Part shown: positions 36,953-44,742 of the stretch, in pieces | Position numbering within the stretch: position 1 is the stretch's first letter | Layout of the letters: each line of letters starts with the position of its first letter | NCBI RefSeq assembly: GCF_027487935.1 | Contig: NZ_JAIYCP010000033.1 | Location: 62,001 to 126,000, forward strand | DNA length: 64,000 nt | Reading direction: 5' to 3' | Source: Brevundimonas sp. | GTDB taxonomy: Bacteria; Pseudomonadota; Alphaproteobacteria; Caulobacterales; Caulobacteraceae | The notes under the pieces: generated by a model | Database searches by the model: none | What the model saw: the letters and a program-made list of their open reading frames with translations, nothing else | What the model was told of the DNA's origin: nothing | Translations under genes and position numbers: made by a program

Positions 36953-37787
36953 GACCGACATCGCCCCCTTGATCTCGACCACGGAACTCGCCGCCCGCCT
37001 CGGCGATCCGGCCCTCCGGCTCCTCGATGCCAGCTGGCATCTGGACGGCCGCGACGGCCGGCCGGATTTCGAGGCCGAACGCCTGTCTGGCGCAGTCTTC
37101 TTCGATCTGGAAGCCTCCTCGGACCAGAAGAGCCACTTGCCGCACATGCTGCCGTCGCCCGATGCCTTCGCGACGCGCATGGGCAGGCTGGGTATCGCCG
37201 TTGATGACAGTATCGTCGTCTATGACACCGTCGGCATCCGGTCCTCGGCCCGGGTCTGGTGGATGCTCCGCGCCATGGGCGTGCGGGACGTGCGCGTCCT
37301 CGACGGCGGCCTGCCGAAATGGCGGGCGGAGGGGCGTCCGGTCGAGTCCGGCCCGGCGCAACCGCCCCTTGCCCGAACCTTTATCCCGTCGGCGCAACCG
37401 GAGGGGGTCGCCGACCTCGACGCCGTCCGTGCCGCCCTTGCGGCCGGTGAACAGGTGCTGGACGCCCGCGCCGCGGACCGGTTCGACGGCCGCGCGCCCG
37501 AGCCGCGCGCCGGTCTGCGGTCCGGCCACATGCCCGGGGCCCTCAACCTGCCCTTCCCCGAGGTCCTGAACCCCGACGGCACGATGAAACAGGGCGAGGC
37601 CCTGGCGCAGGCCTTTCGCGCGGCCGGGGTCGACCTGGACCGACCCGTGGTGACCACCTGCGGTTCCGGCGTCACCGCCGCCATCCTCAGTCTCGGGCTC
37701 GCCGTACTGGGCAAGCCGTCCCGTCTCTATGACGGCAGCTGGGCCGAATGGGGCGGACGGGCGGACACCGGGGTCGAAACACGATAG
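36951..37787 (+). CDS. sseA: 3-mercaptopyruvate/thiosulfate sulfurtransferase
   Basis: Two tandem rhodanese domains, 278 residues. The first, structural domain (about 1-135) includes LLDASWHLDGRDGRP and VYDTVGIRSSARVWWML; the second holds RSGHMPGALNLPFPEV and the active loop TCGSGVTAA with Cys237. The C-G-S-G-V form of the loop indicates 3-mercaptopyruvate rather than thiosulfate as donor. Divergent from the FeS photolyase, sharing the CATG at 36950-36953 between both start codons. Confidence 0.93.
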   Translation: MTDIAPLISTTELAARLGDPALRLLDASWHLDGRDGRPDFEAERLSGAVFFDLEASSDQKSHLPHMLPSPDAFATRMGRLGIAVDDSIVVYDTVGIRSSARVWWMLRAMGVRDVRVLDGGLPKWRAEGRPVESGPAQPPLARTFIPSAQPEGVADLDAVRAALAAGEQVLDARAADRFDGRAPEPRAGLRSGHMPGALNLPFPEVLNPDGTMKQGEALAQAFRAAGVDLDRPVVTTCGSGVTAAILSLGLAVLGKPSRLYDGSWAEWGGRADTGVETR

Positions 37788-37814
37788 GCCTGTTCGCCTG
37801 TTCAAGGAGGCGTC

Positions 37815-38384
37815 ATGCACATCGAAGGTGAAATCGCGATTGGCGAAGCCGCCAGCGACGCGGCCAAGGCGACATCGCGGATCAATGGCCATCCCAAGCC
37901 GATGATCCTATCGGTCGTGCTTACGGTCTTGATCATGCTGTCGCTGTCGCTTGTGTACACTGGGCTGCAGAACGCGTTTGGCTGGCCGGGATGGCTTTTC
38001 CTGCCGGCCATCATCATCGCGGCAACGCTTGCCGCAATGGTCAGCAGCAGACTCGGTCGGGCCTTTGCAATTCGCATAGCCCGACGCGAGCTGGCCGGAC
38101 GTGGACTCCGAAATCCGGTGGTGAACCGTTTCGAGGTCATGCCCGACGGCTTCCGGAGTCTGACCGGATCAGTCGAGTCACGGGCACCCTGGTCAGCCGT
38201 CAGCGACCTTTTCCCCATAGGTCCCTATTGGGTCGTCATTGCCGACGCCTGGCCCTTTTACATGCCCAAGCGCTTCTTCTCCTCGGTAGAGGATGAGAAG
38301 CGCTTCCTTACCGCCATGCTGGCGAACATGGACGTGGACTCGCGGGCGCGCAGCGAAGCTGCGGCCCGTTTCGCCGCTTCCTAG
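37815..38384 (+). CDS. YcxB-like domain membrane protein
   Basis: 189 residues. Two transmembrane segments (about 30-50 and 57-76) are followed by a soluble C-terminal domain with RFEVMPDGFRSLTGSVESRAPWSAVSDLF and WPFYMPKRFFSS (both quoted in part), the YcxB-like pattern seen in many uncharacterised membrane proteins. AAGGAGG lies five bases before the ATG. The stop codon shares CTAG with the stop of the convergent symporter gene. Function unknown. Confidence 0.75.
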   Translation: MHIEGEIAIGEAASDAAKATSRINGHPKPMILSVVLTVLIMLSLSLVYTGLQNAFGWPGWLFLPAIIIAATLAAMVSSRLGRAFAIRIARRELAGRGLRNPVVNRFEVMPDGFRSLTGSVESRAPWSAVSDLFPIGPYWVVIADAWPFYMPKRFFSSVEDEKRFLTAMLANMDVDSRARSEAAARFAAS

Positions 38385-39694
38385 TTCGCCGGCGCGACGT
38401 CCGGCAGCTTCAGGTCGTCCGGCACAACCGCATCGGTCTCGCCGCGCGACACCACCGTCGCCGCCACCAGATCGCCGGTGACGTTCAACGTGGTCCGGCA
38501 CATGTCGAGGAAGCGGTCGACGCCGAGGATCAGGCCGATTCCCTCCGCCGGTACCCCGACCATCACGAGGATCAGGGCGATGACCGGCAGCGATCCCGCC
38601 GGCACACCGGCCGTACCGATGCCGCCGAGGATACAGACCAGCATGACCACCAGCTGCTGCTGCAGGTTCAGGTCGATGCCGAAGAACTGGGCCAGGAACA
38701 GGACCGTGACACCTTCGAACAGTGCGGTGCCGTTCTGGTTGGCCGTGGCCCCCACGGTCAGCACGAAGCGGGAGATCCGCTTCGGCAGTTTCAGCTTCTC
38801 TTCCGCCGCCTTGATGGCGATCGGCAGGGTGGCGTTCGACGAGGCGGTCGAGAAGGCCACCACGAAGGGCTCCCGGACACCGCTGGCGAATTTCAGTGGG
38901 TTCATCCCGCCCAGGATCCAGACCAGCAGCGGATAGACGATGAACATGTGGATCGCCATCGCGCCCACGGCCACGCCCGCATAGGCCCCCAGCCTGACCA
39001 GCAGGTCCCAGCCGAACACGGCCGAGAGATTGAACATCAGGGCCGCAATCGCGATCGGCGCCAGTTTGATGACCAGATTGATCAGCTTCATCATGACCTC
39101 GAACAGGCCCTGCAGCGTCTGCTGAAGCGCATCCGTGGCCGGCGACTTGGCCATGACCATGCCGATGCCGAAGATCAGGGCGAACACCATCACCGGCAGG
39201 ATCTGGTTCTCGGCCGCGGCGGTGACGACATTGGACGGGATCATGTCGAGGAAGAACTGGCCCGCCTCGATCGATTTGGGCGCATTGCCGACAATGGTCG
39301 CGGCCCCCTCGGCCCCCTGGGCCAGCAGCTGCTGCGCCAGGACCGGATCGACGCCGTCACCGGGGCGGAAATAGTTGACCATGCCGAGGCCGATGCCGAC
39401 CGCGATGGCCGAGACGATGATGGTGAACACCAGGGTCTTGAAGCCCACGCGTCCCAGCGACTTCAGATCGCCCATCTCGGCCACGCCGACGGCCAGCGCC
39501 GCGAACAGCAACGGCAGAACCAGCATGAACAGCAGGCGCAGGAATATCTGGCCCACGGACTTGATGATGTCCATCACCCACGGAAGGACCTCGAGGCCCA
39601 TGATGTTGACGTAGAGCCCCCCGCCCATGCCGACGGCAAAGCCCAGCAGCATCCACAGATACAGCGGTATCCCGCCACGTTTGGTCGTTTCCAT
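38381..39694 (-). CDS. Dicarboxylate/amino acid:cation symporter (DAACS family)
   Basis: 437-residue inner-membrane transporter of the DctA/GltP family. Diagnostic blocks: LRLLFMLVLPLLFAALAVGV, SSNATLPIAIKAAEEKL (HP1 serine loop), NQNGTALFEGVTVLFLAQF, GIGTAGVPAGSLPVIALIL (HP2) and DRFLDMCRTTLNVTGDLVA with the substrate-binding Asp, Thr and Asn. It imports C4-dicarboxylates or glutamate/aspartate with Na+ or H+; the exact substrate is not clear. ATG 39694 begins a normal short N-terminus. A substrate-binding lipoprotein gene lies upstream on the same strand. Confidence 0.92.
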   Translation of the reverse strand: METTKRGGIPLYLWMLLGFAVGMGGGLYVNIMGLEVLPWVMDIIKSVGQIFLRLLFMLVLPLLFAALAVGVAEMGDLKSLGRVGFKTLVFTIIVSAIAVGIGLGMVNYFRPGDGVDPVLAQQLLAQGAEGAATIVGNAPKSIEAGQFFLDMIPSNVVTAAAENQILPVMVFALIFGIGMVMAKSPATDALQQTLQGLFEVMMKLINLVIKLAPIAIAALMFNLSAVFGWDLLVRLGAYAGVAVGAMAIHMFIVYPLLVWILGGMNPLKFASGVREPFVVAFSTASSNATLPIAIKAAEEKLKLPKRISRFVLTVGATANQNGTALFEGVTVLFLAQFFGIDLNLQQQLVVMLVCILGGIGTAGVPAGSLPVIALILVMVGVPAEGIGLILGVDRFLDMCRTTLNVTGDLVAATVVSRGETDAVVPDDLKLPDVAPAN

Positions 39695-39723
39695 ATGGTC
39701 CCCCTGCCGCCTGTCCCGGCGTC

Positions 39724-40851
39724 CTATCGAATCGGCAGGGCATAGATCAGCCCTGCCGGTCTTGCGTTCCATTGTGCGTTAAGCCCACGGGCCAGGTCGA
39801 GCGAGGAATCCGTCCCGAGGTTTCGCGCGAAGATTTCACCGTAGTTTCCCTCGGCCTCAATCGCCGTTTTCGCCCAGTCCCTGCGCAGACCGAGCATGGG
39901 TCCGACATCCCCCTCGACGCCGAGCAGGCGACGAACGGCCGGATTGGGCGAGTCCTCGGCCATCTGCCCCGCATTCTGACGGGTCACCCCCAGTTCCTCG
40001 GCCAGGATCAGGGCGTTCAGCGTCCAGCGCACGATCGAGGTCCAGACCTCATCGCCGCGCTTCACCGCCGGCCCGAGCGGCTCCTTGGAGATGACATCGG
40101 GCAGAATGACATGTTGCTCCGGGTTGGCCATGGTCGTCCGCGCAGCCGCCAGGGCAGAGATGTCAGCGCTCAGGGCGTCGCAATCCTCCCGCGCATAGGC
40201 CGCGCGCGCCGCCTCCTCATTGGCAGCGACCACCGGCGTGTATCGCAGGGCTCGGGCACGGAACCAGTCAGCGACATTCAACTCCGTGGTCGAGGCGCGT
40301 TGCACGCACACCCGCGCCCCGTTCAGCTCGGCCCCGCTGGCGAGGTCCAGGGCACGGCGCACCAGAAAGCCCTGGCCGTCATAATAGTTCACCCCGGCAA
40401 ACTGCACCCCCTCCCGTGCCTCGCGCGACAGGATCCAGGAGGTCGAGCGCCACAGGACGTCGACCCGGCCACTGCGCAGGGCCTCGAACCGCTGGCTGCT
40501 GGTCAGGGGCACGAACCGGACGGCATCGGCATCACCCAGCACCGCCGCCGCAAGGGCGCGGCAGAAGTCGGCATCAAAGCCGCGCCAATCGCCGCGATTG
40601 TCCGTATAGGCGAAGCCGACCAGCCCCTCGTGTACGCCACAGTTCAAACGCCCGCTTTGCTTGATGGCCGCGAGGGTCGGACTCGCAAAATCAGGGGCCG
40701 CAGTCTGGCCTACGGCGGGCGGCTCAACCCGATCGACGGTTTCGTCGGGGCGATCCCCGCCTCCACATGCGGCTACCGCCAGGGCCAGAACCATCGCCAG
40801 TGTGCTCGCGACGCCGCCGAGCGTCCGTCTCCCCGTCGATTGCACCTGCAT
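39724..40851 (-). CDS. Amino-acid ABC transporter substrate-binding protein (AapJ-like), putative lipoprotein
   Basis: 375 residues. The signal region ends in AVAAC, a lipobox, so it is probably anchored. The mature part matches general L-amino-acid-binding AapJ proteins: LNCGVHEGLVGFAYTDNRG, FDADFCRALAAAVLGD, VDVLWRSTSWILSREAREG, RVCVQRASTTELNVADWF and LGLRRDWAKTAIEAEGNYGEIFARNLG (quoted in blocks). No permease or ATPase gene is adjacent, so it is an orphan binding protein. It lies 29 bases upstream of the dicarboxylate symporter on the same strand. Confidence 0.85.
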   Translation of the reverse strand: MQVQSTGRRTLGGVASTLAMVLALAVAACGGGDRPDETVDRVEPPAVGQTAAPDFASPTLAAIKQSGRLNCGVHEGLVGFAYTDNRGDWRGFDADFCRALAAAVLGDADAVRFVPLTSSQRFEALRSGRVDVLWRSTSWILSREAREGVQFAGVNYYDGQGFLVRRALDLASGAELNGARVCVQRASTTELNVADWFRARALRYTPVVAANEEAARAAYAREDCDALSADISALAAARTTMANPEQHVILPDVISKEPLGPAVKRGDEVWTSIVRWTLNALILAEELGVTRQNAGQMAEDSPNPAVRRLLGVEGDVGPMLGLRRDWAKTAIEAEGNYGEIFARNLGTDSSLDLARGLNAQWNARPAGLIYALPIR

Positions 40852-41061
40852 CCGCGTCCCGCCCAGATTTGTCAGACCTTGCGCCCCACCTGCTTTAGAG
40901 GCCCTTGCCGGCTGAACCGCAACCCTCCACGCCGGCGCGCATGCCCGTTCGAACCGAACGCACACGCCGGATCGCCCTCGCCACCGGCCGCGGCCGTGGG
41001 CCTGTTGGACCTTGAAGATCCGGACGATCGGATCACCGCTCTCGAAGGCTGTATTGCCGCC

Positions 41062-41138
41062 TGGCGCGCCCAGCAGGACTCGAACCTGCAACATCCCGCT
41101 TAGAAGGCGGGTGCTCTATCCGGTTGAGCTATGGGCGC
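41062..41138 (-). tRNA. tRNA-Arg (anticodon TCT)
   Basis: 77 nt with encoded CCA. Acceptor GCGCCCA pairs with TGGGCGC; anticodon stem CCCGC/GCGGG encloses the loop CTTCTAA, anticodon TCT, reading AGA. T-stem GCAGG/CCTGC with TTCGAGT loop. The 210 bases upstream of it toward 40852 carry no gene. Confidence 0.95.
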
Positions 41139-41174
41139 CCTTTGGCCGGCACGCGCGGCGGGGGCAAACAGACC

Positions 41175-41480
41175 TCAATGGGTCCAGGAGACCTTTCGGC
41201 CCGTTGCGAAATTATCCGCATAGGCCTTGAGGATCAGAGGCGGGTCCTGCGGCTCGTGCAGACGGAACGGGATGCCATGGCGCTCGGCATAGGCCACGGC
41301 CTCCTCGGCTGAGTCGAAGCTCAGCCGCACCTGGCCGTTCATGTCGCTGGAACTGGTCCAGCCCATCAGCGGGTCGATGGTGCGCGCCGAAGCCGGCTCG
41401 AACTCCAGCCGCCAGCCTCTGGACGAGGCCTTGCCGGACTGCATCGCGGTCTTGGCGGGGCGATAGATGCGGGCGAGCAT
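41175..41480 (-). CDS. ETC complex I subunit, NDUFS4-like
   Basis: 101-residue protein of the ETC complex I conserved-region family, the alphaproteobacterial counterpart of mitochondrial NDUFS4 (18 kDa). It opens MLARIYRPAKTAMQSGKA, has WRLEFEPASARTIDPLMGWT and SFDSAEEAVAYAERHGI, and ends with KAYADNFATGRKVSWTH. It is an accessory subunit that stabilises the NADH dehydrogenase module on the cytoplasmic side. Single gene away from the nuo cluster, as usual in alphaproteobacteria. The ATG at 41480 gives the family N-terminus. Confidence 0.9.
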   Translation of the reverse strand: MLARIYRPAKTAMQSGKASSRGWRLEFEPASARTIDPLMGWTSSSDMNGQVRLSFDSAEEAVAYAERHGIPFRLHEPQDPPLILKAYADNFATGRKVSWTH

Positions 41481-41660
41481 GGACGATCCTCGTGACGATG
41501 GCGGGCGGAGCCGCGTCGCGTCCAGATACCGCGTGCCCGGGGCGCGGTCCAGCACCCCCCTTGCAGCCTGCAGCACGTCTTGCCGGCGATTGCGCTCGCG
41601 CAAGCCGGGTCGGCATGATCAGGCGCACTGTCCCGACCACTCTGATCCGGGACCTCACTG

Positions 41661-42212
41661 ATGATCGCCATCCTGCCCGTTGCTGCAGGGCACCCGCACT
41701 ACAGTCGCGTCTCGATCGCCCTGCACTGGCTGATGCTCGTCCTTCTGGCGGCCGTCTACGCCTGTATCGAGCTTCGGGAATACTATCCGCGTGGGACCGG
41801 CATCCGCGAGGGGCTGAAGACCTGGCATTTCATGCTGGGACTTTCGGCTTTCGGCCTCGTGTGGGCGCGACTGCTGGCCCGCTGGCGCATACCGCTTCTG
41901 GCCCGGGAACCAGGCTGGACCCGCTGGCCGGCGGCCGCCGGGCATCTGGCGCTCTACGGCCTCATGATCTTCATGCCCATACTGGGCTGGGCGGCCCTCA
42001 GCGCCGACGGCAAGGATACTCCCTTCTTCGGTCTCAGCCTGCCGGCCCTCGTGGCCCCGAACAAGGCACTCGCCGGGCAGGTCGAGGGATTGCACGTCAC
42101 CCTCGGTGTGGCCGGCTACTGGCTGATCGGCCTTCATGCCGCCGCCGCCCTGTTGCACCACTATGGTCTGAAAGACGGAACCTTGCGGCGGATGATCCCT
42201 TTCGTCCGCTGA
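41661..42212 (+). CDS. Cytochrome b561 family protein
   Basis: 183-residue inner-membrane dihaem cytochrome with four transmembrane helices (about 17-35, 50-70, 92-112 and 147-165). Haem-ligand histidines are visible in SIALHWLMLVLL, TWHFMLGLS, VEGLHVTLGV and GLHAAAALLHHY. Members move electrons from the quinol pool, some acting as superoxide:ubiquinone oxidoreductases (CybB). Single gene; the electron acceptor is unknown. Confidence 0.88.
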   Translation: MIAILPVAAGHPHYSRVSIALHWLMLVLLAAVYACIELREYYPRGTGIREGLKTWHFMLGLSAFGLVWARLLARWRIPLLAREPGWTRWPAAAGHLALYGLMIFMPILGWAALSADGKDTPFFGLSLPALVAPNKALAGQVEGLHVTLGVAGYWLIGLHAAAALLHHYGLKDGTLRRMIPFVR

Positions 42213-42258
42213 GCCCGGCTGTGTCGCCGGCACGTCGACCGTGGGCAGGAGATCGACG

Positions 42259-42960
42259 ATGAGCCGTCTTGAACGTCACCCTGAACGTCATCTCGTCGCC
42301 CGCATCGGCTGGCTGCGCGCCGCTGTGCTCGGGGCCAATGACGGCCTCGTCTCGACCGCCAGCCTGGTGGTCGGCGTGGCCGCCGCCGAGGCCTCGCGCA
42401 GCGGCGTGCTGATCGCCGGCGTCGCCGGACTGGTCGCCGGTGCCATGTCGATGGCGGCGGGCGAATACGTCTCGGTCAGCTCCCAGGCCGATACGGAGAA
42501 GGCCGACCTCGCCCGCGAGACGGCCGAACTCGCCGCCGATCCCGAGGCCGAGGTCATCGAGCTCGCGGCCATCTACACCGCCCGGGGCGTCGAACCGGCC
42601 CTGTCGCGGCAGGTCGCCGAACAGCTGATGGCCCGGGACGCCCTGGGTGCCCACGCCCGCGATGAACTCGGCATTTCGGACGTCTCGACGGCCCGGCCGG
42701 TACAGGCTGCCCTGACGTCCGCCCTGACCTTTGCGGCCGGTGCCGCTCCGCCTCTGATCGTCGCCCTGCTGGCGCCCCTGAATGGACTGATGATCTGGGT
42801 CAGTGCCGTCGCCCTGGCAGGCTTGATGGGGCTCGGTGCACTCGGCGCGATCGCAGGCGGTGCCGATGTGCCGCGCTCGGTGCTCAGGGTGGCCTTCTGG
42901 GGCGTCGTCGCCCTGGCCGCCACAGCCGGAATAGGTCGCCTGTTCGGGACCGTGGTCTAG
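42259..42960 (+). CDS. VIT1/CCC1 family transporter (iron/manganese)
   Basis: 233 residues of the vacuolar-iron-transporter family. N-terminal GWLRAAVLGANDGLVSTASL is the family signature, followed by AGAMSMAAGEYVSVSSQADT; a polar metal-binding loop (about 85-140) separates helices 2 and 3, then AAPPLIVALLAPLNGLMIW and two more hydrophobic segments. Bacterial members probably export Fe2+ or Mn2+. AGGAG lies seven bases before ATG 42259. Tail end adjoins tRNA-Pro. Confidence 0.9.
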   Translation: MSRLERHPERHLVARIGWLRAAVLGANDGLVSTASLVVGVAAAEASRSGVLIAGVAGLVAGAMSMAAGEYVSVSSQADTEKADLARETAELAADPEAEVIELAAIYTARGVEPALSRQVAEQLMARDALGAHARDELGISDVSTARPVQAALTSALTFAAGAAPPLIVALLAPLNGLMIWVSAVALAGLMGLGALGAIAGGADVPRSVLRVAFWGVVALAATAGIGRLFGTVV

Positions 42961-42969
42961 GAGGTGAAT

Positions 42970-43046
<77 letters not shown>

Positions 43047-43094
43047 GCGGCGGGATTTGACACACTCGGCGCCGCGCCGCAACGCAGCGTTTGA

Positions 43095-43568
43095 CTATTC
43101 GGCGAAGAAGGGGTGGCTGACCTTGTCACCGGGCCGGGCCCCGATCTCATCGGCACGGCCGGCGCGCAGCTCCAGCACCCCGCTGGCGGGCCCGTTCGAT
43201 GGAATGACCGCGTCGGAATTCGGCGTCGCATTCTTCGCGATCGAGACGATCCGACCGCGCGGGTCGATGTAGATGATGTCCAGCGGGCTGGGCGTGTTGC
43301 GCATCCAGAAGCCACGCTCGGCCACGTCGGGGAACTGGAACAGCATGCCGCGGTCGTCGGCCAGGGGTTCGCGTTCCATAAGACCGCGCTGGCGTTCTGC
43401 ATCATCATCGGCGATTTCGACCATGAACCGGTGCTCGCCGCTGGCGGTGGTCACGGTCAGTGGCTCGAGCGGGTCACCCTTGGCATCGCGCGGCGCACCC
43501 GCCCCGGCACAGGCCGACAGCAGCACCAGGCCAGACAGGGCCCCCAGAAGTCCACGACGGTTCAACAT
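43095..43568 (-). CDS. DUF192 family lipoprotein
   Basis: 157 residues from ATG 43568. The signal peptide MLNRRGLLGALSGLVLLSAC ends in the lipobox LSAC. The mature part is a DUF192 domain: FMVEIADDDAERQRGLMEREPL, FPDVAERGFWMRNTPSPLDIIYID, VIPSNGPASGVLELRAG (quoted in blocks). DUF192 is a compact beta-barrel fold of unknown function, often secreted. The upstream cold-shock gene is 30 bases away on the same strand and may share its transcript. Confidence 0.87.
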   Translation of the reverse strand: MLNRRGLLGALSGLVLLSACAGAGAPRDAKGDPLEPLTVTTASGEHRFMVEIADDDAERQRGLMEREPLADDRGMLFQFPDVAERGFWMRNTPSPLDIIYIDPRGRIVSIAKNATPNSDAVIPSNGPASGVLELRAGRADEIGARPGDKVSHPFFAE

Positions 43569-43598
43569 TGCCAACCTGCCCTCACGGGGACGGATTGT

Positions 43599-44168
43599 TC
43601 ATCCGCCCGGTCTGATTTCCGCGACCACCAGGCCCTTCGGACCCTCGGCGAACCGCACCGCGACGGTCTCGCCGGGTAACAGGTCATCCAGCCCGCACCG
43701 GCGCAACGTCTCGACATGGACGAAGATATCCCCTGGTTCGCCGTCGCGCACCACGAAACCGTAGCCCTTGGTCCGATTGAACCATTTGACGACCGCGGCC
43801 TCCATCGGCGCGCCGGACGAAAGTCCCGGGGATGCCAGGCCGTGCCCGGCCGTCTCCCTCAGCCCCTCATAGCCGTTGCGACGCGGGGCGACGACCTGCT
43901 CGGGGTCTCCTTCGCCGAGTTCGTGGACCTCGGTAACCTGCCAGCCCTTGGGCCGTCGGACACAGTCGCAACGGATCGGGGCACCCTCAGCGACAACGAC
44001 ACCACCGGCGTCGCGCAGGCTGGAGATGTGCAAGAGCACATCCTTCATGTCGGTCAAGGTCGGGTCGTCCGGCACAATGAACCCGTATCCCTTGCCGGGA
44101 TCGAACCATTTCACACGGCCATCAATCCTTACCGTCGCGACTGCCTCAACGCCCTCGTAGTCCGACAC
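43599..44168 (-). CDS. Double-domain cold shock protein (CspD-like)
   Basis: 189 residues with two OB-fold cold-shock domains joined by a linker. Domain 1 (about 13-80) has [19 protein letters not shown] and [12 protein letters not shown]; domain 2 (about 120-188) has [19 protein letters not shown] and [13 protein letters not shown], both with the RNP1/RNP2 aromatic residues. Proteins of this size with two domains are typical of Caulobacter and relatives. GTG 44168 is chosen because GGGGGAAGG lies a few bases upstream; the longer frame to 44267 lacks support. Confidence 0.9.
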   Translation of the reverse strand: MSDYEGVEAVATVRIDGRVKWFDPGKGYGFIVPDDPTLTDMKDVLLHISSLRDAGGVVVAEGAPIRCDCVRRPKGWQVTEVHELGEGDPEQVVAPRRNGYEGLRETAGHGLASPGLSSGAPMEAAVVKWFNRTKGYGFVVRDGEPGDIFVHVETLRRCGLDDLLPGETVAVRFAEGPKGLVVAEIRPGG

Positions 44169-44536
44169 TGCCTTCCCCCTGCCCGCAATCTGAGCGAGCG
44201 AAACTTGCCTAACACGGTAACACGGTTCTGCGAAACCCGGAAAAGCGAAAAACGACGGTTTCGCCATAAAAAGGGAAAACAGGACTTCAATGCCGCGCTC
44301 GGGGGCGGGTCAGGGCACCGAACGGAACTCGCGCAACGCCGATGCCGTCAGGGCCTCACAATCGGATACCGCTGCGGATACCGCGTCCGGTCAAGGCAGC
44401 ACGCGCCCCGACCCGGTATGAGCGAAGCCGGGCCGACGGATCGTCGTCAGTCGGCTCGGGTGCACGGTCGCGCACGACACCCGGCGCGCTCGCCCGACGT
44501 CACACACAGTCATCAATGTCCGGGGAAGACTCCGCG
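44169..44536. other. Intergenic gap between cold-shock gene and tRNA-Glu
   Basis: 368 bases with no supported gene. It contains the 5' region of the cold-shock gene, where TAACACGG occurs twice in tandem (44209-44226), and sequence downstream of tRNA-Glu. Open frames here, such as 44342-44593 plus, read as random Arg/Ser/Ala-rich text. I see no clear terminator. Confidence 0.5.
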
Positions 44537-44611
44537 TGGCAGTCCCTAGGGGAGTCGAACCCCTCTCTTCAGGTTGAAAACCTGACGTCCTAACCGATAG
44601 ACGAAGGGACC
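44537..44611 (-). tRNA. tRNA-Glu (anticodon TTC)
   Basis: 75 nt with encoded CCA. Acceptor GGTCCCT pairs with AGGGACT (first pair G-T); anticodon stem CAGG/CCTG encloses TTTTCAA, anticodon TTC. T-arm GGGG-TTCGACT-CCCC is normal. It lies 131 bases downstream of recJ on the same strand. Confidence 0.95.
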
Positions 44612-44742
44612 ACTGCGCGGAGAGCGGGCGATATAGCCGCCGATTCCGGACGGTGCAACCCTGCGCCGCCCCATTCTTTTCGGGAAATCGAGGGTCGCCG
44701 GACGCGGCAGCAGACAGGATGAAGCGGTTGCCGTCGTGACGA

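Noticed and set aside
44342..44593. Possible small gene between the cold-shock gene and tRNA-Glu.
   Set aside because: Runs through tRNA-Glu and has the composition of noise.
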